Shown here in pieces: positions 48,434 through 57,414 of a stretch of 64,000 nt of DNA; position 1 is the first letter of the stretch, and each line of letters opens with the position of its first letter. The notes under the pieces are model-generated. The model worked only from the letters and a program-made list of their open reading frames with translations. It was not told where the DNA came from and ran no database searches. Made by a program: the position numbers and the translations under genes. The DNA lies in assembly GCF_003353175.1 (NCBI RefSeq), contig NZ_QHKS01000011.1:62001-126000 (forward strand), given 5' to 3'. The stretch comes from Paraburkholderia lacunae. GTDB taxonomy: Bacteria > Pseudomonadota > Gammaproteobacteria > Burkholderiales > Burkholderiaceae.

Positions 48434-49192
48434 ATGTATCTACAACTCACCGGCACCAACGTACGCCTGCTTGGCTCGATGCATCTATTCCCTGCGACGA
48501 ACCGACGGACGCCGCCATGGATTGCCGAGGCCTATGATTGGGCCGAGGAACTGGTCTTCGAATCCGATCCGCCGACCATCCTGCCGTTTCTGAAGGCGCA
48601 TTGGCGAAGCAGTGCGGATCAACTGCGTCCTTTGCTCTGCGCCGACGCCTGGAATCAGCTCCAGGCCGTATGGCCTGTCGACGGCCCGCTGGCGCCGCTC
48701 GCCGATTTGCGGCCGTGGGCCGCGCTAATCGTCGCGCCGACGCTGTTTCAACAGGTCGTCGAAGGCGTCGAGCCGCGCATGCTGCGTTCGGCGATCGCGC
48801 AAGGCAAACCGTATCGGTATCTCGAGACTGCGGAGGAAGTGGCGGCGTCGCTCGAGTCGATTCCGCTGGAAGCCGTCTCCGCCGCGCTGGGCTTGCTGAT
48901 CTCCGATCTGAAGGAGCCGCAGCGCACGCTCGAACGCATGCACGCGGCCTGGCTGCATGGCGATCTGCAAGCTGTGCACGAGATTGCTGTCGAGTCGCCG
49001 ATGTTCAACCTGCCCGGTATTCGCCACGCGATTCTCGATGCGCGCAATCACGCGTGGGCGGAGCGTGTGACGGCGATGCTCGGGCGGCCTGAGCGGACGC
49101 TGGTGGTCGTCGGCGCGCTGCATTTGTGCGGTCCTGGCAATCTGATCGAGCGTCTCGCGCGCCCCGTCGAGCCTGCTTTCCTGGGCGCATAG
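48434..49192 (+). CDS. TraB/GumN-like protein
   Basis: A 252-aa protein beginning MYLQLTGTNVRLLGSMHLFP, where GSMHLFP is the first conserved motif of the TraB/GumN (PrgY-like) family, and ending with LVVVGALHLCGPGNLIERL, its second His-containing motif near residue 230. Members are thought to be metalloprotease-like; activity is unproven. No signal peptide is evident. The neighbouring gene upstream is broken; an acetyltransferase gene follows after about 270 bases of non-coding sequence. Confidence 0.75.
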   Translation: MYLQLTGTNVRLLGSMHLFPATNRRTPPWIAEAYDWAEELVFESDPPTILPFLKAHWRSSADQLRPLLCADAWNQLQAVWPVDGPLAPLADLRPWAALIVAPTLFQQVVEGVEPRMLRSAIAQGKPYRYLETAEEVAASLESIPLEAVSAALGLLISDLKEPQRTLERMHAAWLHGDLQAVHEIAVESPMFNLPGIRHAILDARNHAWAERVTAMLGRPERTLVVVGALHLCGPGNLIERLARPVEPAFLGA

Positions 49193-49458
49193 TGGATTGG
49201 CTATGGGCAGGCGCACGAGCCGAACCTGGCGAAAAGCACACTGAATACACGCGACGTGCGGGACGAGGGCGATCTCCGGCCGTGGCGGCTGCGCGCCACC
49301 GAAGCCAGGCCGCGCGTTGCAAGCAATGCACCGCGTCGTTCCGCGAGATTGGCGCGGCGTAGCCTGACCCACGAGATGGGGGCGGCGTAGCCTAAGCCGC
49401 TCTGGCGCGGCATAATTCCGCATCGCCGCCGCCCCGGTGCTCCCTTTTGAGCCTTCTC

Positions 49459-49953
49459 ATGACCGAACCGCAGCCCACTGCCGCCACGCCGCTGGCGCAG
49501 CTCGAATGGCACTGGAAAGCCTTCGACGACCTTACCACCGCCGAAGTCTATGCAATGCTGGCCGCTCGCAGCGCGGTGTTCGTCGTCGAGCAGAACTGCC
49601 TTTATGCCGATATCGACGGGCTCGACACGCAGGCCTGGCACCTGTTCGCCTTCGGTCCCGGCGAGCGCCGTCCGCCGCTGGCAGGTTATCTCCGCGTGCT
49701 GGTGCCGGACGCGGCAGATCCCGATATCCGCATCGGCCGCGTGCTGACGACGGCGGAGTTCCGCGGCATCGGACTCGGTAACGCGATGCTCGAGCGCGCG
49801 CTGGCTCACATCCGGGTCCAGTGGCCCGGCACGCCGATCCGTTTGCATGCGCAGGCGCATCTGCAGGCTTTCTATGGCGCTTTCGGCTTTGCGCCGATCT
49901 CGGACATTCACGAAGAGGACGGCATCCCGCACGTGTGGATGCGTTCGGTCTAA
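49459..49953 (+). CDS. GNAT-family acetyltransferase, ElaA-like
   Basis: A 164-aa acetyltransferase. WHWKAFDDLTTAEVYAMLAARSAVFVVEQNCLYADIDGLD near the N-terminus is the ElaA signature, and IGRVLTTAEFRGIGLGNAMLERAL holds the acetyl-CoA loop (RGIGLG). HAQAHLQAFYGAFGF closes the fold. ATG 49459 (MTEPQPT) is preferred over a TTG 12 bases earlier. Substrate unknown. Confidence 0.85.
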   Translation: MTEPQPTAATPLAQLEWHWKAFDDLTTAEVYAMLAARSAVFVVEQNCLYADIDGLDTQAWHLFAFGPGERRPPLAGYLRVLVPDAADPDIRIGRVLTTAEFRGIGLGNAMLERALAHIRVQWPGTPIRLHAQAHLQAFYGAFGFAPISDIHEEDGIPHVWMRSV

Positions 49954-49990
49954 GCTTCGACGAAGCCCGGCGCAGCCGCGCCGGCCGCAT

Positions 49991-50893
49991 TCAACGCTTT
50001 GAAAGTTCCAGCGTCAGCGTTGCGCGCTGGCGGCCACCGAGGGAGCTTGCGTCAGGCGGCGCGCCGGCGCCGCGTTCGCCACGCAGGCGTCCGCGCGCCG
50101 ATAGCCGCATCCAGTGACGCAAGGCGAGTAGGGCGCCGATGACGCTCATCATCGAACCCGGAATCCACAGCAGCAGTCCGCCGATCTGCTGATCGCGCAT
50201 CGGGCTCAGCCACGTAAAGGCGCGTCCGCAGATCGAATAGATCGGATATAGCTCGCGCGGCGAAAAGAAAATGAATGCGCCGAGGATGATCTGCGGCGGA
50301 ATCGCGGCGATCACCACCAGCACGCGCTTGCCGGGCGACAGCCGCGCTGGCGGCGCCGGGCGCGGATCGAGCACGAGCCACCAGAACAGCAGGCCGTCGA
50401 TCACCATGCTCCAGTTCATCACGCGGTAGAGCCGCCAGTCGAGCATCGCTACGAAGTGAATCGGCGACATCAGCCAGAAATAAATCAGTCCAACGAACAA
50501 TGTGACTGCAACCACCGGATGCATCACCAGGTCGAGCACCTTGCGCACCACGCGGGTTTGCAACGCGGGCCGCACGAAGCGTTGGCGCCAGCTGAACGGA
50601 ATGCCCGCACGCAATGCGGCGCCCGGATACGACAGCGCGATGAAGAAAGGGCCAAGATGATGTAGCACCAGATGCTGCGCGCGATGCATGAAGAACTCAT
50701 GCTCGAAGAAGTAATCGAGCCGCGTATGCAGCGCGACATACAACGCGGCCAGCCCGAACCAGAAGGAAACGCGCCGGGCGATCGATACCTTCGCTTTGCG
50801 TGCGCCACGCACAAACAGGATCGCGGGCACCAGCAATGCGATCACGACGATCGGCGAGAACTCCCAGGGATCGAGCCAGTAGAGCGGGTTCAT
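49991..50893 (-). CDS. CtaG-like cytochrome c oxidase assembly protein
   Basis: A 300-aa inner-membrane protein of the caa3_CtaG family, involved in assembling the oxidase copper centre. It has about seven spans and the conserved FFMHRAQHLVLHHLGPFFIALSYPG near residue 70, whose histidines could bind copper. The C-terminal 35 residues are a Gly/Arg-rich tail. Sixteen bases upstream lies a PCuAC copper-chaperone gene and beyond that an SCO gene, all on the minus strand, supporting a copper-delivery unit. Confidence 0.85.
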   Translation of the reverse strand: MNPLYWLDPWEFSPIVVIALLVPAILFVRGARKAKVSIARRVSFWFGLAALYVALHTRLDYFFEHEFFMHRAQHLVLHHLGPFFIALSYPGAALRAGIPFSWRQRFVRPALQTRVVRKVLDLVMHPVVAVTLFVGLIYFWLMSPIHFVAMLDWRLYRVMNWSMVIDGLLFWWLVLDPRPAPPARLSPGKRVLVVIAAIPPQIILGAFIFFSPRELYPIYSICGRAFTWLSPMRDQQIGGLLLWIPGSMMSVIGALLALRHWMRLSARGRLRGERGAGAPPDASSLGGRQRATLTLELSKR

Positions 50894-50908
50894 CGTGCGT
50901 CGTTGCTG

Positions 50909-51379
50909 TTACTTGGTCTGTGCGGGCGATTTGACGGCGAACGGCGTGTCGAGCGTTTCGCCGTCGGAGAACTTCAGCGTCAGATGCACGGTGTCGCCCG
51001 GCTTCACCTTATGCTTCGCGTCTTCGAGCATCACGTGGTAGCCGCCTGGCGCAATCGCGACCTGGCCATGCGCGGGCACCGTCAGCTTGTCGACCATCAC
51101 CATCTTTTGCGTCGAGCCGTTCGACACGGTTTGATGCAGCATCGCGTCACCATAGTCGTTACTGGAAATATCGACGAGGTCGATCGGCTTATCGCTCGCG
51201 TTCACCAGCGTCACGTAGCCCGCGGCGGGCAGATTGTTCGGCAGCCAGCGAACCCACGCCTCCCTGGCGCTGATCGCGTGCGCGCCGGCCGCTTGCGCGC
51301 CTGGGGCGAAACCGAACGAAAGGGCGGAAAGGGCGAAGGCGCAACTCAATGCGGCGAACGTCTTGATCTTGATCGACAT
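50909..51379 (-). CDS. periplasmic copper chaperone PCuAC
   Basis: Carries Cu(I) to the CuA site of cytochrome oxidase. The 156-aa protein has a signal peptide (residues 1-30, ending PGAQAAGA) and the metal motif with spaced ligands: His in MLHQTV, Met in STQKMVM, and His and Met in GGYHVML, the H-x10-M-x21-H-x-M pattern. Sits between the SCO and CtaG-like genes. Confidence 0.92.
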   Translation of the reverse strand: MSIKIKTFAALSCAFALSALSFGFAPGAQAAGAHAISAREAWVRWLPNNLPAAGYVTLVNASDKPIDLVDISSNDYGDAMLHQTVSNGSTQKMVMVDKLTVPAHGQVAIAPGGYHVMLEDAKHKVKPGDTVHLTLKFSDGETLDTPFAVKSPAQTK

Positions 51380-51397
51380 GGGTGGACTCGGGAAAGG

Positions 51398-51985
51398 TCA
51401 GGAGCGGTCTTCAATGATACGGCGCAGGTCTTGTGCGATCGCATCGGGTGTGTCGTGATCGGTGGCCAGCAGGCGCGCATGGCCTTGCGGGTCGAACACG
51501 TAGACGGCGGAGCTATGCGTGACTTCGTAGTTGCCGTTGGGGTCGCGCTTTTCCATCTGATAGGCGACCCGGTAACGCTTGGCGAGCGATTCGATTTGCC
51601 AGTCGGTGCCGCTCAGCCCTTCGGCGTGCTGCGAGTCGAAGGCGTCGACGTAGTCGTGCAAGGCCTTGGGCGTGTCGCGTGCCGGATCGACGGTGACGAA
51701 CAGGATGCGCACCTTTTGCGCGTCCGCGCCGAGCTTGCCGAGCACCTGCATCAAACGGCCCATGGTCTCCGGGCAGACATCCGGGCAATGCGTGTAGCCG
51801 AAGTAGACGAGCGACGTGCGGCCCTTGAATGACTCACTGCTGACGGGGCGGCCGTCGTCGCCGGTCAGCGAGAAGTCCAGATCCGGCAAGTGGCCGGTCA
51901 CGTTGGTCAACTGCCACGGTTCGGCGCGATGCGTGCAGCCGCTTAGCGCGGCCAGCGCGCCCACCATGACCGTCAACGCGACCAC
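51398..51985 (-). CDS. SCO1/SenC-family copper-binding lipoprotein
   Basis: Thioredoxin-fold protein that metallates the CuA centre. The copper ligands CPDVC and a downstream histidine in VTHSSAVYVFDP are present, as are YFGYTHCPDVCPETMG and FVTVDPARDTPKAL. The N-terminus VALTVMVGALAALSGC has a lipobox (LSGC), so it is a lipoprotein. The start is uncertain: the GTG at 51985 is used, but upstream in-frame codons would add the positively charged HRAWSKR. Ends 18 bases before the PCuAC start. Confidence 0.85.
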   Translation of the reverse strand: MVALTVMVGALAALSGCTHRAEPWQLTNVTGHLPDLDFSLTGDDGRPVSSESFKGRTSLVYFGYTHCPDVCPETMGRLMQVLGKLGADAQKVRILFVTVDPARDTPKALHDYVDAFDSQHAEGLSGTDWQIESLAKRYRVAYQMEKRDPNGNYEVTHSSAVYVFDPQGHARLLATDHDTPDAIAQDLRRIIEDRS

Positions 51986-52467
51986 GCGCTTCGACCACGC
52001 GCGATGTGGCGATGCAAAGTCTGGTTGCCGGCGTCGGGATGAGATGGGCGGGAACAAAGCAGGTATCAATGACTCGATTGAAGAGCGGTACACGAACTGG
52101 CGCGCGCAGGTCACGCACGAGGCGATGGGGCAGCGCGCAAGCACGCCTCGCGCAAGGCGCACGGATCGCCATAGTGTGCAAATATGGCCGTAACCGGAAT
52201 GGGCTGCGTGGCTGCGACTGTATCGCAAAAAGCCCGGTGGCGTCGCGCAGCGCCTGCTGGCGGGCGGTTTGCGAGGCAATTTGACGCAGGCGGCTGAAAG
52301 CTCGATGAAGCCAGATTGTTCTCTTTTTGAACGCAATCCGCGGTGGCCGCGGCTCGCACGCCTCCGCCGGGCTTGTGTCCTCGCTTACTTTCTCGAAAAA
52401 TGGGTGGATGCGCGGTAAGATGCGCACACTTTTCCGGCCGCAGAGGGCTGAAAGGCAAAACTAACCG
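51986..52467. other. SCO-otsB divergent intergenic region
   Basis: Roughly 480 bases between divergent genes. Part may encode a longer SCO N-terminus. I see no other gene; open frames here are out of phase with any recognisable protein. Confidence 0.4.
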
Positions 52468-53217
52468 ATGCAAGCACTTCCGGCAGTTCTGTCTCCGAGC
52501 GAGACGGCATTTTTCTTCGACTTCGACGGCACGCTCGTCGAACTCGCGCCCACGCCGGATGGCGTGCTGGTGCGACCCAAGGTCATCGTGCTGCTGACTG
52601 AATTGCGGCGTCTGACGAACGGCGCGGTCGCGATCGTGTCGGGGCGCGGCATCGATAGTATCGATGCTTTCCTCGGCATGCCCGATCTGCCGATCGCCGG
52701 CCTGCACGGCGCCGAGCGGCGCGACGCGAACGGCGACACACAGCGTATTGGCTTTCACGACGAACGTTTGCTGCGCATGGAGCAGGTGCTCGCGCAGGTC
52801 GTCAATTCGAATCCCGGCATGCTGCTGGAGATCAAGGGCGCGGCGCTCGCGCTGCACTATCGCAATGCGCCGGACCGCGAGCCGGTGGCGCGCGAGGCAA
52901 CCGAGCGGCTGGTCGCCGATTATGCCGGCTCTTATGTATTGCAGCCCGGCAAGATGGTCTATGAGATCAAACCCAAGGACGTCGACAAGGGCCGCGCGCT
53001 GCGCGCGTTTCTCGAGGAACCGCCGTTCGTCAGCCGCTTTGCGGTGTTTGCCGGCGACGATCTGACCGACGAGAAAGGCTTTGCCGTCGTCAACGATCGC
53101 GGCGGCCTGTCGATCAAGGTCGGCGCGGGCGACACGATGGCGCATACGCGCATCGAGTCGGTCTCCGCCTTGCTCGAATGGCTCGAGTCGATTGTCGCGG
53201 CGGCGCGCGGAGCATGA
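52468..53217 (+). CDS. otsB: trehalose-6-phosphate phosphatase
   Basis: Dephosphorylates trehalose 6-phosphate. The 249-aa HAD protein has FFFDFDGTLVELAPTPDGV near residue 14, IVSGRGIDSIDAFLG near 58, GLHGAERRD near 75 and FAGDDLTDEKGFAVVN near 195. otsA follows after about 65 bases, completing the OtsAB pathway for osmotic and desiccation protection. Confidence 0.94.
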   Translation: MQALPAVLSPSETAFFFDFDGTLVELAPTPDGVLVRPKVIVLLTELRRLTNGAVAIVSGRGIDSIDAFLGMPDLPIAGLHGAERRDANGDTQRIGFHDERLLRMEQVLAQVVNSNPGMLLEIKGAALALHYRNAPDREPVAREATERLVADYAGSYVLQPGKMVYEIKPKDVDKGRALRAFLEEPPFVSRFAVFAGDDLTDEKGFAVVNDRGGLSIKVGAGDTMAHTRIESVSALLEWLESIVAAARGA

Positions 53218-53284
53218 TGACTGCGCCGTCTCGTCCAACATATCGCTCAACCTGCATAACGCACTGCATCGGGAGTCGCGCTTC

Positions 53285-54745
53285 ATGAGCCGACTGATCA
53301 TCGTATCGAACCGGGTCGCGCCGATCTCGGAAGGCGGCCCGGCGGCCGGTGGGCTGGCGGTCGGCGTGTACGACGCGCTGAAGGAAACCGGCGGCATGTG
53401 GTTCGGCTGGAGCGGCGACGTGCTGAGCTCGGGCCAGCCACAGATCAAGGTCGAAGAGCGCGGGCCGGTGACCTTCGCGACCATCGCGCTGATGCGGCGC
53501 GACTACGATCAGTATTACCGCGGCTTCTCGAACGCTACGCTATGGCCCGCGTTCCACTATCGCGCTGATCTGCTGCATTACGATCGTCACGACTTCGAGG
53601 GCTACTGCCGCGTCAATGCATGGCTCGCGCAGCAACTCGTGCCGCTCTTGCGCGAGGACGACGTGATCTGGGTCCACGACTACCACCTGATTCCATTTGC
53701 GCAAGCGTTGCGTGCGGCCGGTGTGAAGAATCGCATTGGCTTCTTTCTGCATATTCCGTTTCCGGCTTCGCAGGTTCTGCTTGCGGTGCCGCCGCATCGC
53801 GAACTGGTCGAAGCGCTGTGTTCGTTCGATCTGCTCGGCTTCCAGACCGCGCCGGATCTGCGCGCGTTCGGCGATTACATCGTCAACGAGGCGAACGGCA
53901 CTGTCGATGTGTCGGCGCGTGGCCCGTTGACCGTTCACGCGTTCGGCCGCACGCTGCGCGCGGCGGCTTACCCGATCGGCGTGTATCCGGACGAGATAGC
54001 CGAGCTCGCGAAAGCGGGCGAGCGTGGCAAACCGGTGCGTACGATGAAGGCGACGCTGCATTCGCGCAAGCTGATCATGAGCGTGGACCGGCTCGATTAT
54101 TCGAAGGGGCTGGTCGAGCGTTTCCGCGCGTTCGAGCGCCTGCTCGAACACGCGACCGCGCAGCGCAACAAGGTGTCGTTCCTGCAAATCGCACCGCCGA
54201 CGCGCGCCGACATGAACGCCTACCAGGACATCCGCCTGCAGCTCGAAGGCGAGTCGGGCCGCATCAACGGCCGCTTTGCCGAGCTCGACTGGACGCCGAT
54301 TCTCTACATCCACAAGCAGTACGAGCGTTCGGTGCTGGCCGCGCTGTTCCGCACCGCGCACGTCGGCTACGTCACGCCGTTGCGCGACGGCATGAACCTC
54401 GTTGCGAAGGAGTACGTGTCGGCGCAGGATCCCGACAATCCCGGCGTGCTGGTGCTGTCGCGCTTTGCGGGTGCGGCGCAGGAGCTGGACGGCGCGCTGA
54501 TCGTCAATCCGGTCGATATCGACGGCATGGCCGACGCGCTGGCCACGGCGCTGGAGATGCCGCTCGCGGAGCGCCAGGCGCGTCACCGCGACATGATGGT
54601 GCAGTTGCGCGAGAACAATGTGTCGGTGTGGCGCGATAACTTCATGCGCGACCTGCAGAGCGTTAACGGTGCAAAGAGCACGAGAACCGTGAAGGTGCGG
54701 GCTGGATCAGGCAAGAAAGCGGTGCGCGAAACGTTGGCCGGGTAA
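53285..54745 (+). CDS. otsA: trehalose-6-phosphate synthase
   Basis: Glycosyltransferase family 20 enzyme joining UDP-glucose (or another NDP-glucose) and glucose-6-phosphate. The 486-aa protein starts [18 protein letters not shown], then [46 protein letters not shown] and [18 protein letters not shown]. The C-terminal 25 residues are an Arg/Lys-rich tail. Paired with otsB; a terminator follows. Confidence 0.96.
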   Translation: MSRLIIVSNRVAPISEGGPAAGGLAVGVYDALKETGGMWFGWSGDVLSSGQPQIKVEERGPVTFATIALMRRDYDQYYRGFSNATLWPAFHYRADLLHYDRHDFEGYCRVNAWLAQQLVPLLREDDVIWVHDYHLIPFAQALRAAGVKNRIGFFLHIPFPASQVLLAVPPHRELVEALCSFDLLGFQTAPDLRAFGDYIVNEANGTVDVSARGPLTVHAFGRTLRAAAYPIGVYPDEIAELAKAGERGKPVRTMKATLHSRKLIMSVDRLDYSKGLVERFRAFERLLEHATAQRNKVSFLQIAPPTRADMNAYQDIRLQLEGESGRINGRFAELDWTPILYIHKQYERSVLAALFRTAHVGYVTPLRDGMNLVAKEYVSAQDPDNPGVLVLSRFAGAAQELDGALIVNPVDIDGMADALATALEMPLAERQARHRDMMVQLRENNVSVWRDNFMRDLQSVNGAKSTRTVKVRAGSGKKAVRETLAG

Positions 54746-54780
54746 GCCGCTATGAAGGCCGTTCGCGGCTACGTCGGAAA

Positions 54781-54811
54781 ACAAAAAGCCGCTTGAAAAG
54801 CGGCTTTTTGT
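54781..54811. terminator. bidirectional terminator between otsA and the ABC exporter gene
   Basis: Arms AAAAAGCCGCTT and AAGCGGCTTTTT around a 3-base loop; it serves otsA (plus) and the ABC gene (minus). Confidence 0.9.
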
Positions 54812-54882
54812 TGGCGATGCGTGTCGTATGCGTGTCGTACAAACGGCTGCGCAAATGGACGCACAAAACGGCGCTGCGCAGT

Positions 54883-56769
54883 TCAAACCACGTGCTGTTC
54901 GTCGACCTTCTTGCCGCCGATATGCAGCGTCGTGCCCTTGCCATATTGCTTCGCAAGCAGGTCGCGATACAGACCCGGGCGCGTACGCAGCTCTTCCGGG
55001 CTGCCGTCGTCGATGACTTTGCCCGAGCTCATCACGATGATCCGGTCGAAGTTGTTCAGCGTCGACAGCCGGTGCGCGATTGCAATCACCGTGCGGCCCA
55101 CCATCAGCCGGTCGAGCGCCTTCTGGATCGCTTCTTCCGACGCGCTGTCGAGCGCCGAGGTGGCTTCGTCGAGCAGCAGGATCGGTGCGTTTTTCAGAAT
55201 CGCCCTCGCAATCGCGATCCGCTGGCGCTGACCGCCGGACAGCTTGACGCCGCGATCGCCGACGATCGTATCGAAACCTTCCGGCATCGCTTCGATGAAA
55301 TCCGCGCAGCGGGCTTCGCGCGCGGCCGCCACCACCTCTTCGCGGGTCGCCTCGGGCCGGCCGTAGGCGATGTTCTCGTACACCGTGCGATGGAACAGCG
55401 AGATATCCTGCGGCACCAGCGCGATCGCATGACGCAAGCTGTCCTGGGTGATCGAGGCGATGTCCTGGCCGTCGATCCTGATCGCGCCCCCCTGCGTTTC
55501 GTAGAAGCGTTGCAGCAAGGCGAGCACGGTGGATTTGCCTGCGCCCGACTTGCCGATCAGGCCCACCCGTTGGCCCGGTTCGATATGCAGATCGAAGTGG
55601 TCGAGAATCGGCCGGCGGTGCGGATAGGCGAACGTCACACCTTCAAAATCGACCCGGCCGCCTTGCGGGACGAGTTCGGCCGCGTCATTGCGGTCCGGCA
55701 TGCCGTGCGGTTCGAGCAGCGTGCGCACCGCTTCTGCGAGCCGTGCGACGTGTTGCGTCACGTCGACGAGCGCCACGGCCAGATCGCGCGTGCCGTGCAA
55801 AATCGTAAAGCCGAGCGAGCTGACCAGAACGATGTCGCCGGAGGTCGCCTTGCCGTGATCCCACAGCCACAGCGCCCACCCCAACAAGCCGGCCGACAGC
55901 AGCGCGGTGATCACCGCGTGCAGCAGGCGCAGCTTTTCCAGATACAGCAGGCTCTGCTGGCGCGCCTCCATCTCCGCCTTGACCGTCGCGCCGAAACGCT
56001 GCTGTTCGCGAAACGTCATGCCGAAGGCCCGCACGAGGCCCATGTTGCTGATCACGTCGACCAGCTCGCCGTCCACCGACGCCGCTTTGGTCGCGAAGTG
56101 GTGATGCCGTGCCGAGCCGCGTCCGGCGAGCTTGTAAAGCACGACCGACAGAATGGCCGAACACAGCATCAGGCCGGCCGCCATCAGCGGATTCACTACG
56201 ATGATCATCACGATCGCGCCGAGCACGGCGATACAAGGCGGCAGCACGTTCCACGCGGTAGTGTTCTCGGCGGTGTACACCGCGTTCGAGGTTGCCGTAA
56301 TGCGGCTTGCGAGCATGCCCGGCTGCTTCTCGGCGTAGTAGGTAGGCGAATGGCCGCTCAAATACTGGAAGAGATCGCGCCGCAAGTCGCCCGTAACGGC
56401 GACGAAGGTATGCGCGGCGAACCAGCCGCCGACCCGCCACAGCAGGTTGTCGGCGCCGATCAGACCGACGAGGATGGCGAACGCCCCCCAAAGCGGACCG
56501 GGATGATGCCGGCCTTCGCCGAGCACGTCGATCAGATGTTTGATCGCGTATTGCGAACCGAGCGCACAGCCCACGGCTGCAATCACGCTGCACAGGACAA
56601 TCGCATGCGCGAGCGGGTGGCGGCGGATGAAGCGGAAAAGAAACGCAAGCGGCCGATGCGCATAGCTCGCAAGCTTTGCGTTCTGGGCATTACGCTGGGC
56701 GACGGTTGAGTGTTCCAATTGATCGTGAGGTCGGAGTGTTTCGGGTTGTGCATGCAAAGCATGGGCCAC
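54883..56769 (-). CDS. ABC exporter with fused membrane and ATPase domains (MsbA-like)
   Basis: A half-transporter that would export a lipid or other hydrophobic substrate. A six-span membrane domain (about residues 50-330) precedes an ATPase domain with Walker A GKSGAGKST, Q-loop VPQDISLF, signature LSGGQRQRIAIARAIL and Walker B ILLLDEATSALD. The start is uncertain: the frame is open to an ATG at 56964, but GTG 56769 fits a possible -10 (TACAAT) just upstream. Substrate unknown. Position between otsA and a glycosyltransferase gene may hint at surface-glycan work (weak inference). Confidence 0.82.
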   Translation of the reverse strand: MAHALHAQPETLRPHDQLEHSTVAQRNAQNAKLASYAHRPLAFLFRFIRRHPLAHAIVLCSVIAAVGCALGSQYAIKHLIDVLGEGRHHPGPLWGAFAILVGLIGADNLLWRVGGWFAAHTFVAVTGDLRRDLFQYLSGHSPTYYAEKQPGMLASRITATSNAVYTAENTTAWNVLPPCIAVLGAIVMIIVVNPLMAAGLMLCSAILSVVLYKLAGRGSARHHHFATKAASVDGELVDVISNMGLVRAFGMTFREQQRFGATVKAEMEARQQSLLYLEKLRLLHAVITALLSAGLLGWALWLWDHGKATSGDIVLVSSLGFTILHGTRDLAVALVDVTQHVARLAEAVRTLLEPHGMPDRNDAAELVPQGGRVDFEGVTFAYPHRRPILDHFDLHIEPGQRVGLIGKSGAGKSTVLALLQRFYETQGGAIRIDGQDIASITQDSLRHAIALVPQDISLFHRTVYENIAYGRPEATREEVVAAAREARCADFIEAMPEGFDTIVGDRGVKLSGGQRQRIAIARAILKNAPILLLDEATSALDSASEEAIQKALDRLMVGRTVIAIAHRLSTLNNFDRIIVMSSGKVIDDGSPEELRTRPGLYRDLLAKQYGKGTTLHIGGKKVDEQHVV

Positions 56770-56940
56770 GGCGAATAGCTCGCCGCGAAGCCGATGCTTC
56801 GCATTGTAAACATGCAAAAGCGATTGCGCCTTGGGTATCCGGCGTGCCGACGCGACTGATTGCGCGATAGACCACCGCGACCTGTTATGGCTCGACCCGT
56901 CAACGGGCAGGTGGTTCACGCAGGCTGCGGAATATTTCGG

Positions 56941-57200
56941 GATATAATTACAAGTTGCATACAACTTTGCCGACGCATTTCTTCAATGCTTGCCGGCAAA
57001 GTTGACGCAAGAGCTTACAGAGCCGCGTTCGAAGTTCCGCGTTGCAAGCCAGTGGCTACTCTAGAACTGGCTTATAAAACAAGGGTTTGTAAAGTGTTTC
57101 GCCTTTGTAACAACGTAAAGACTTTGAAATGTTATGGTGCAGCGCAAATTCCGGCACCGATAATGCGTGCTCTGTTGGCCCAGCGAAATATCTGACAGTT
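56941..57200 (+). promoter_or_regulatory. possible promoter and structured leader of the glycosyltransferase gene
   Basis: TATAAT at 56944-56949 lacks a good -35. It is followed by a long hairpin: arms CAACTTTGCCG (56962-56972) and CGGCAAAGTTG (56994-57004) enclose a second stem GCATT/AATGC. An AT-rich stretch (57060-57150) follows. The leader would be over 400 bases long; no coding frame in it is convincing. Confidence 0.5.
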
Positions 57201-57414
57201 TGTCAACGTAGGTGCCGTGCGTGCGTTTACCGGCACATGCGCAGACGTTGACGACATCGATCTGGGCTCACTACCCAAGCGATCCATCGCAGGATTTCTC
57301 GAAAGAAACAGGCCCGTGCCGGGATCAACCGGCCAGACTGCCCTGGCGAGCAAGCGAGTCGCTTTTAACCAAACGCAGTACCTTTGCCTGATTTTTTACG
57401 AGGAGTTCCCCATT

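Noticed and set aside
54793-56709. 638-codon plus-strand frame opposite the ABC exporter
   Set aside because: Antisense shadow with no domain; the exporter has all ABC motifs on the minus strand.
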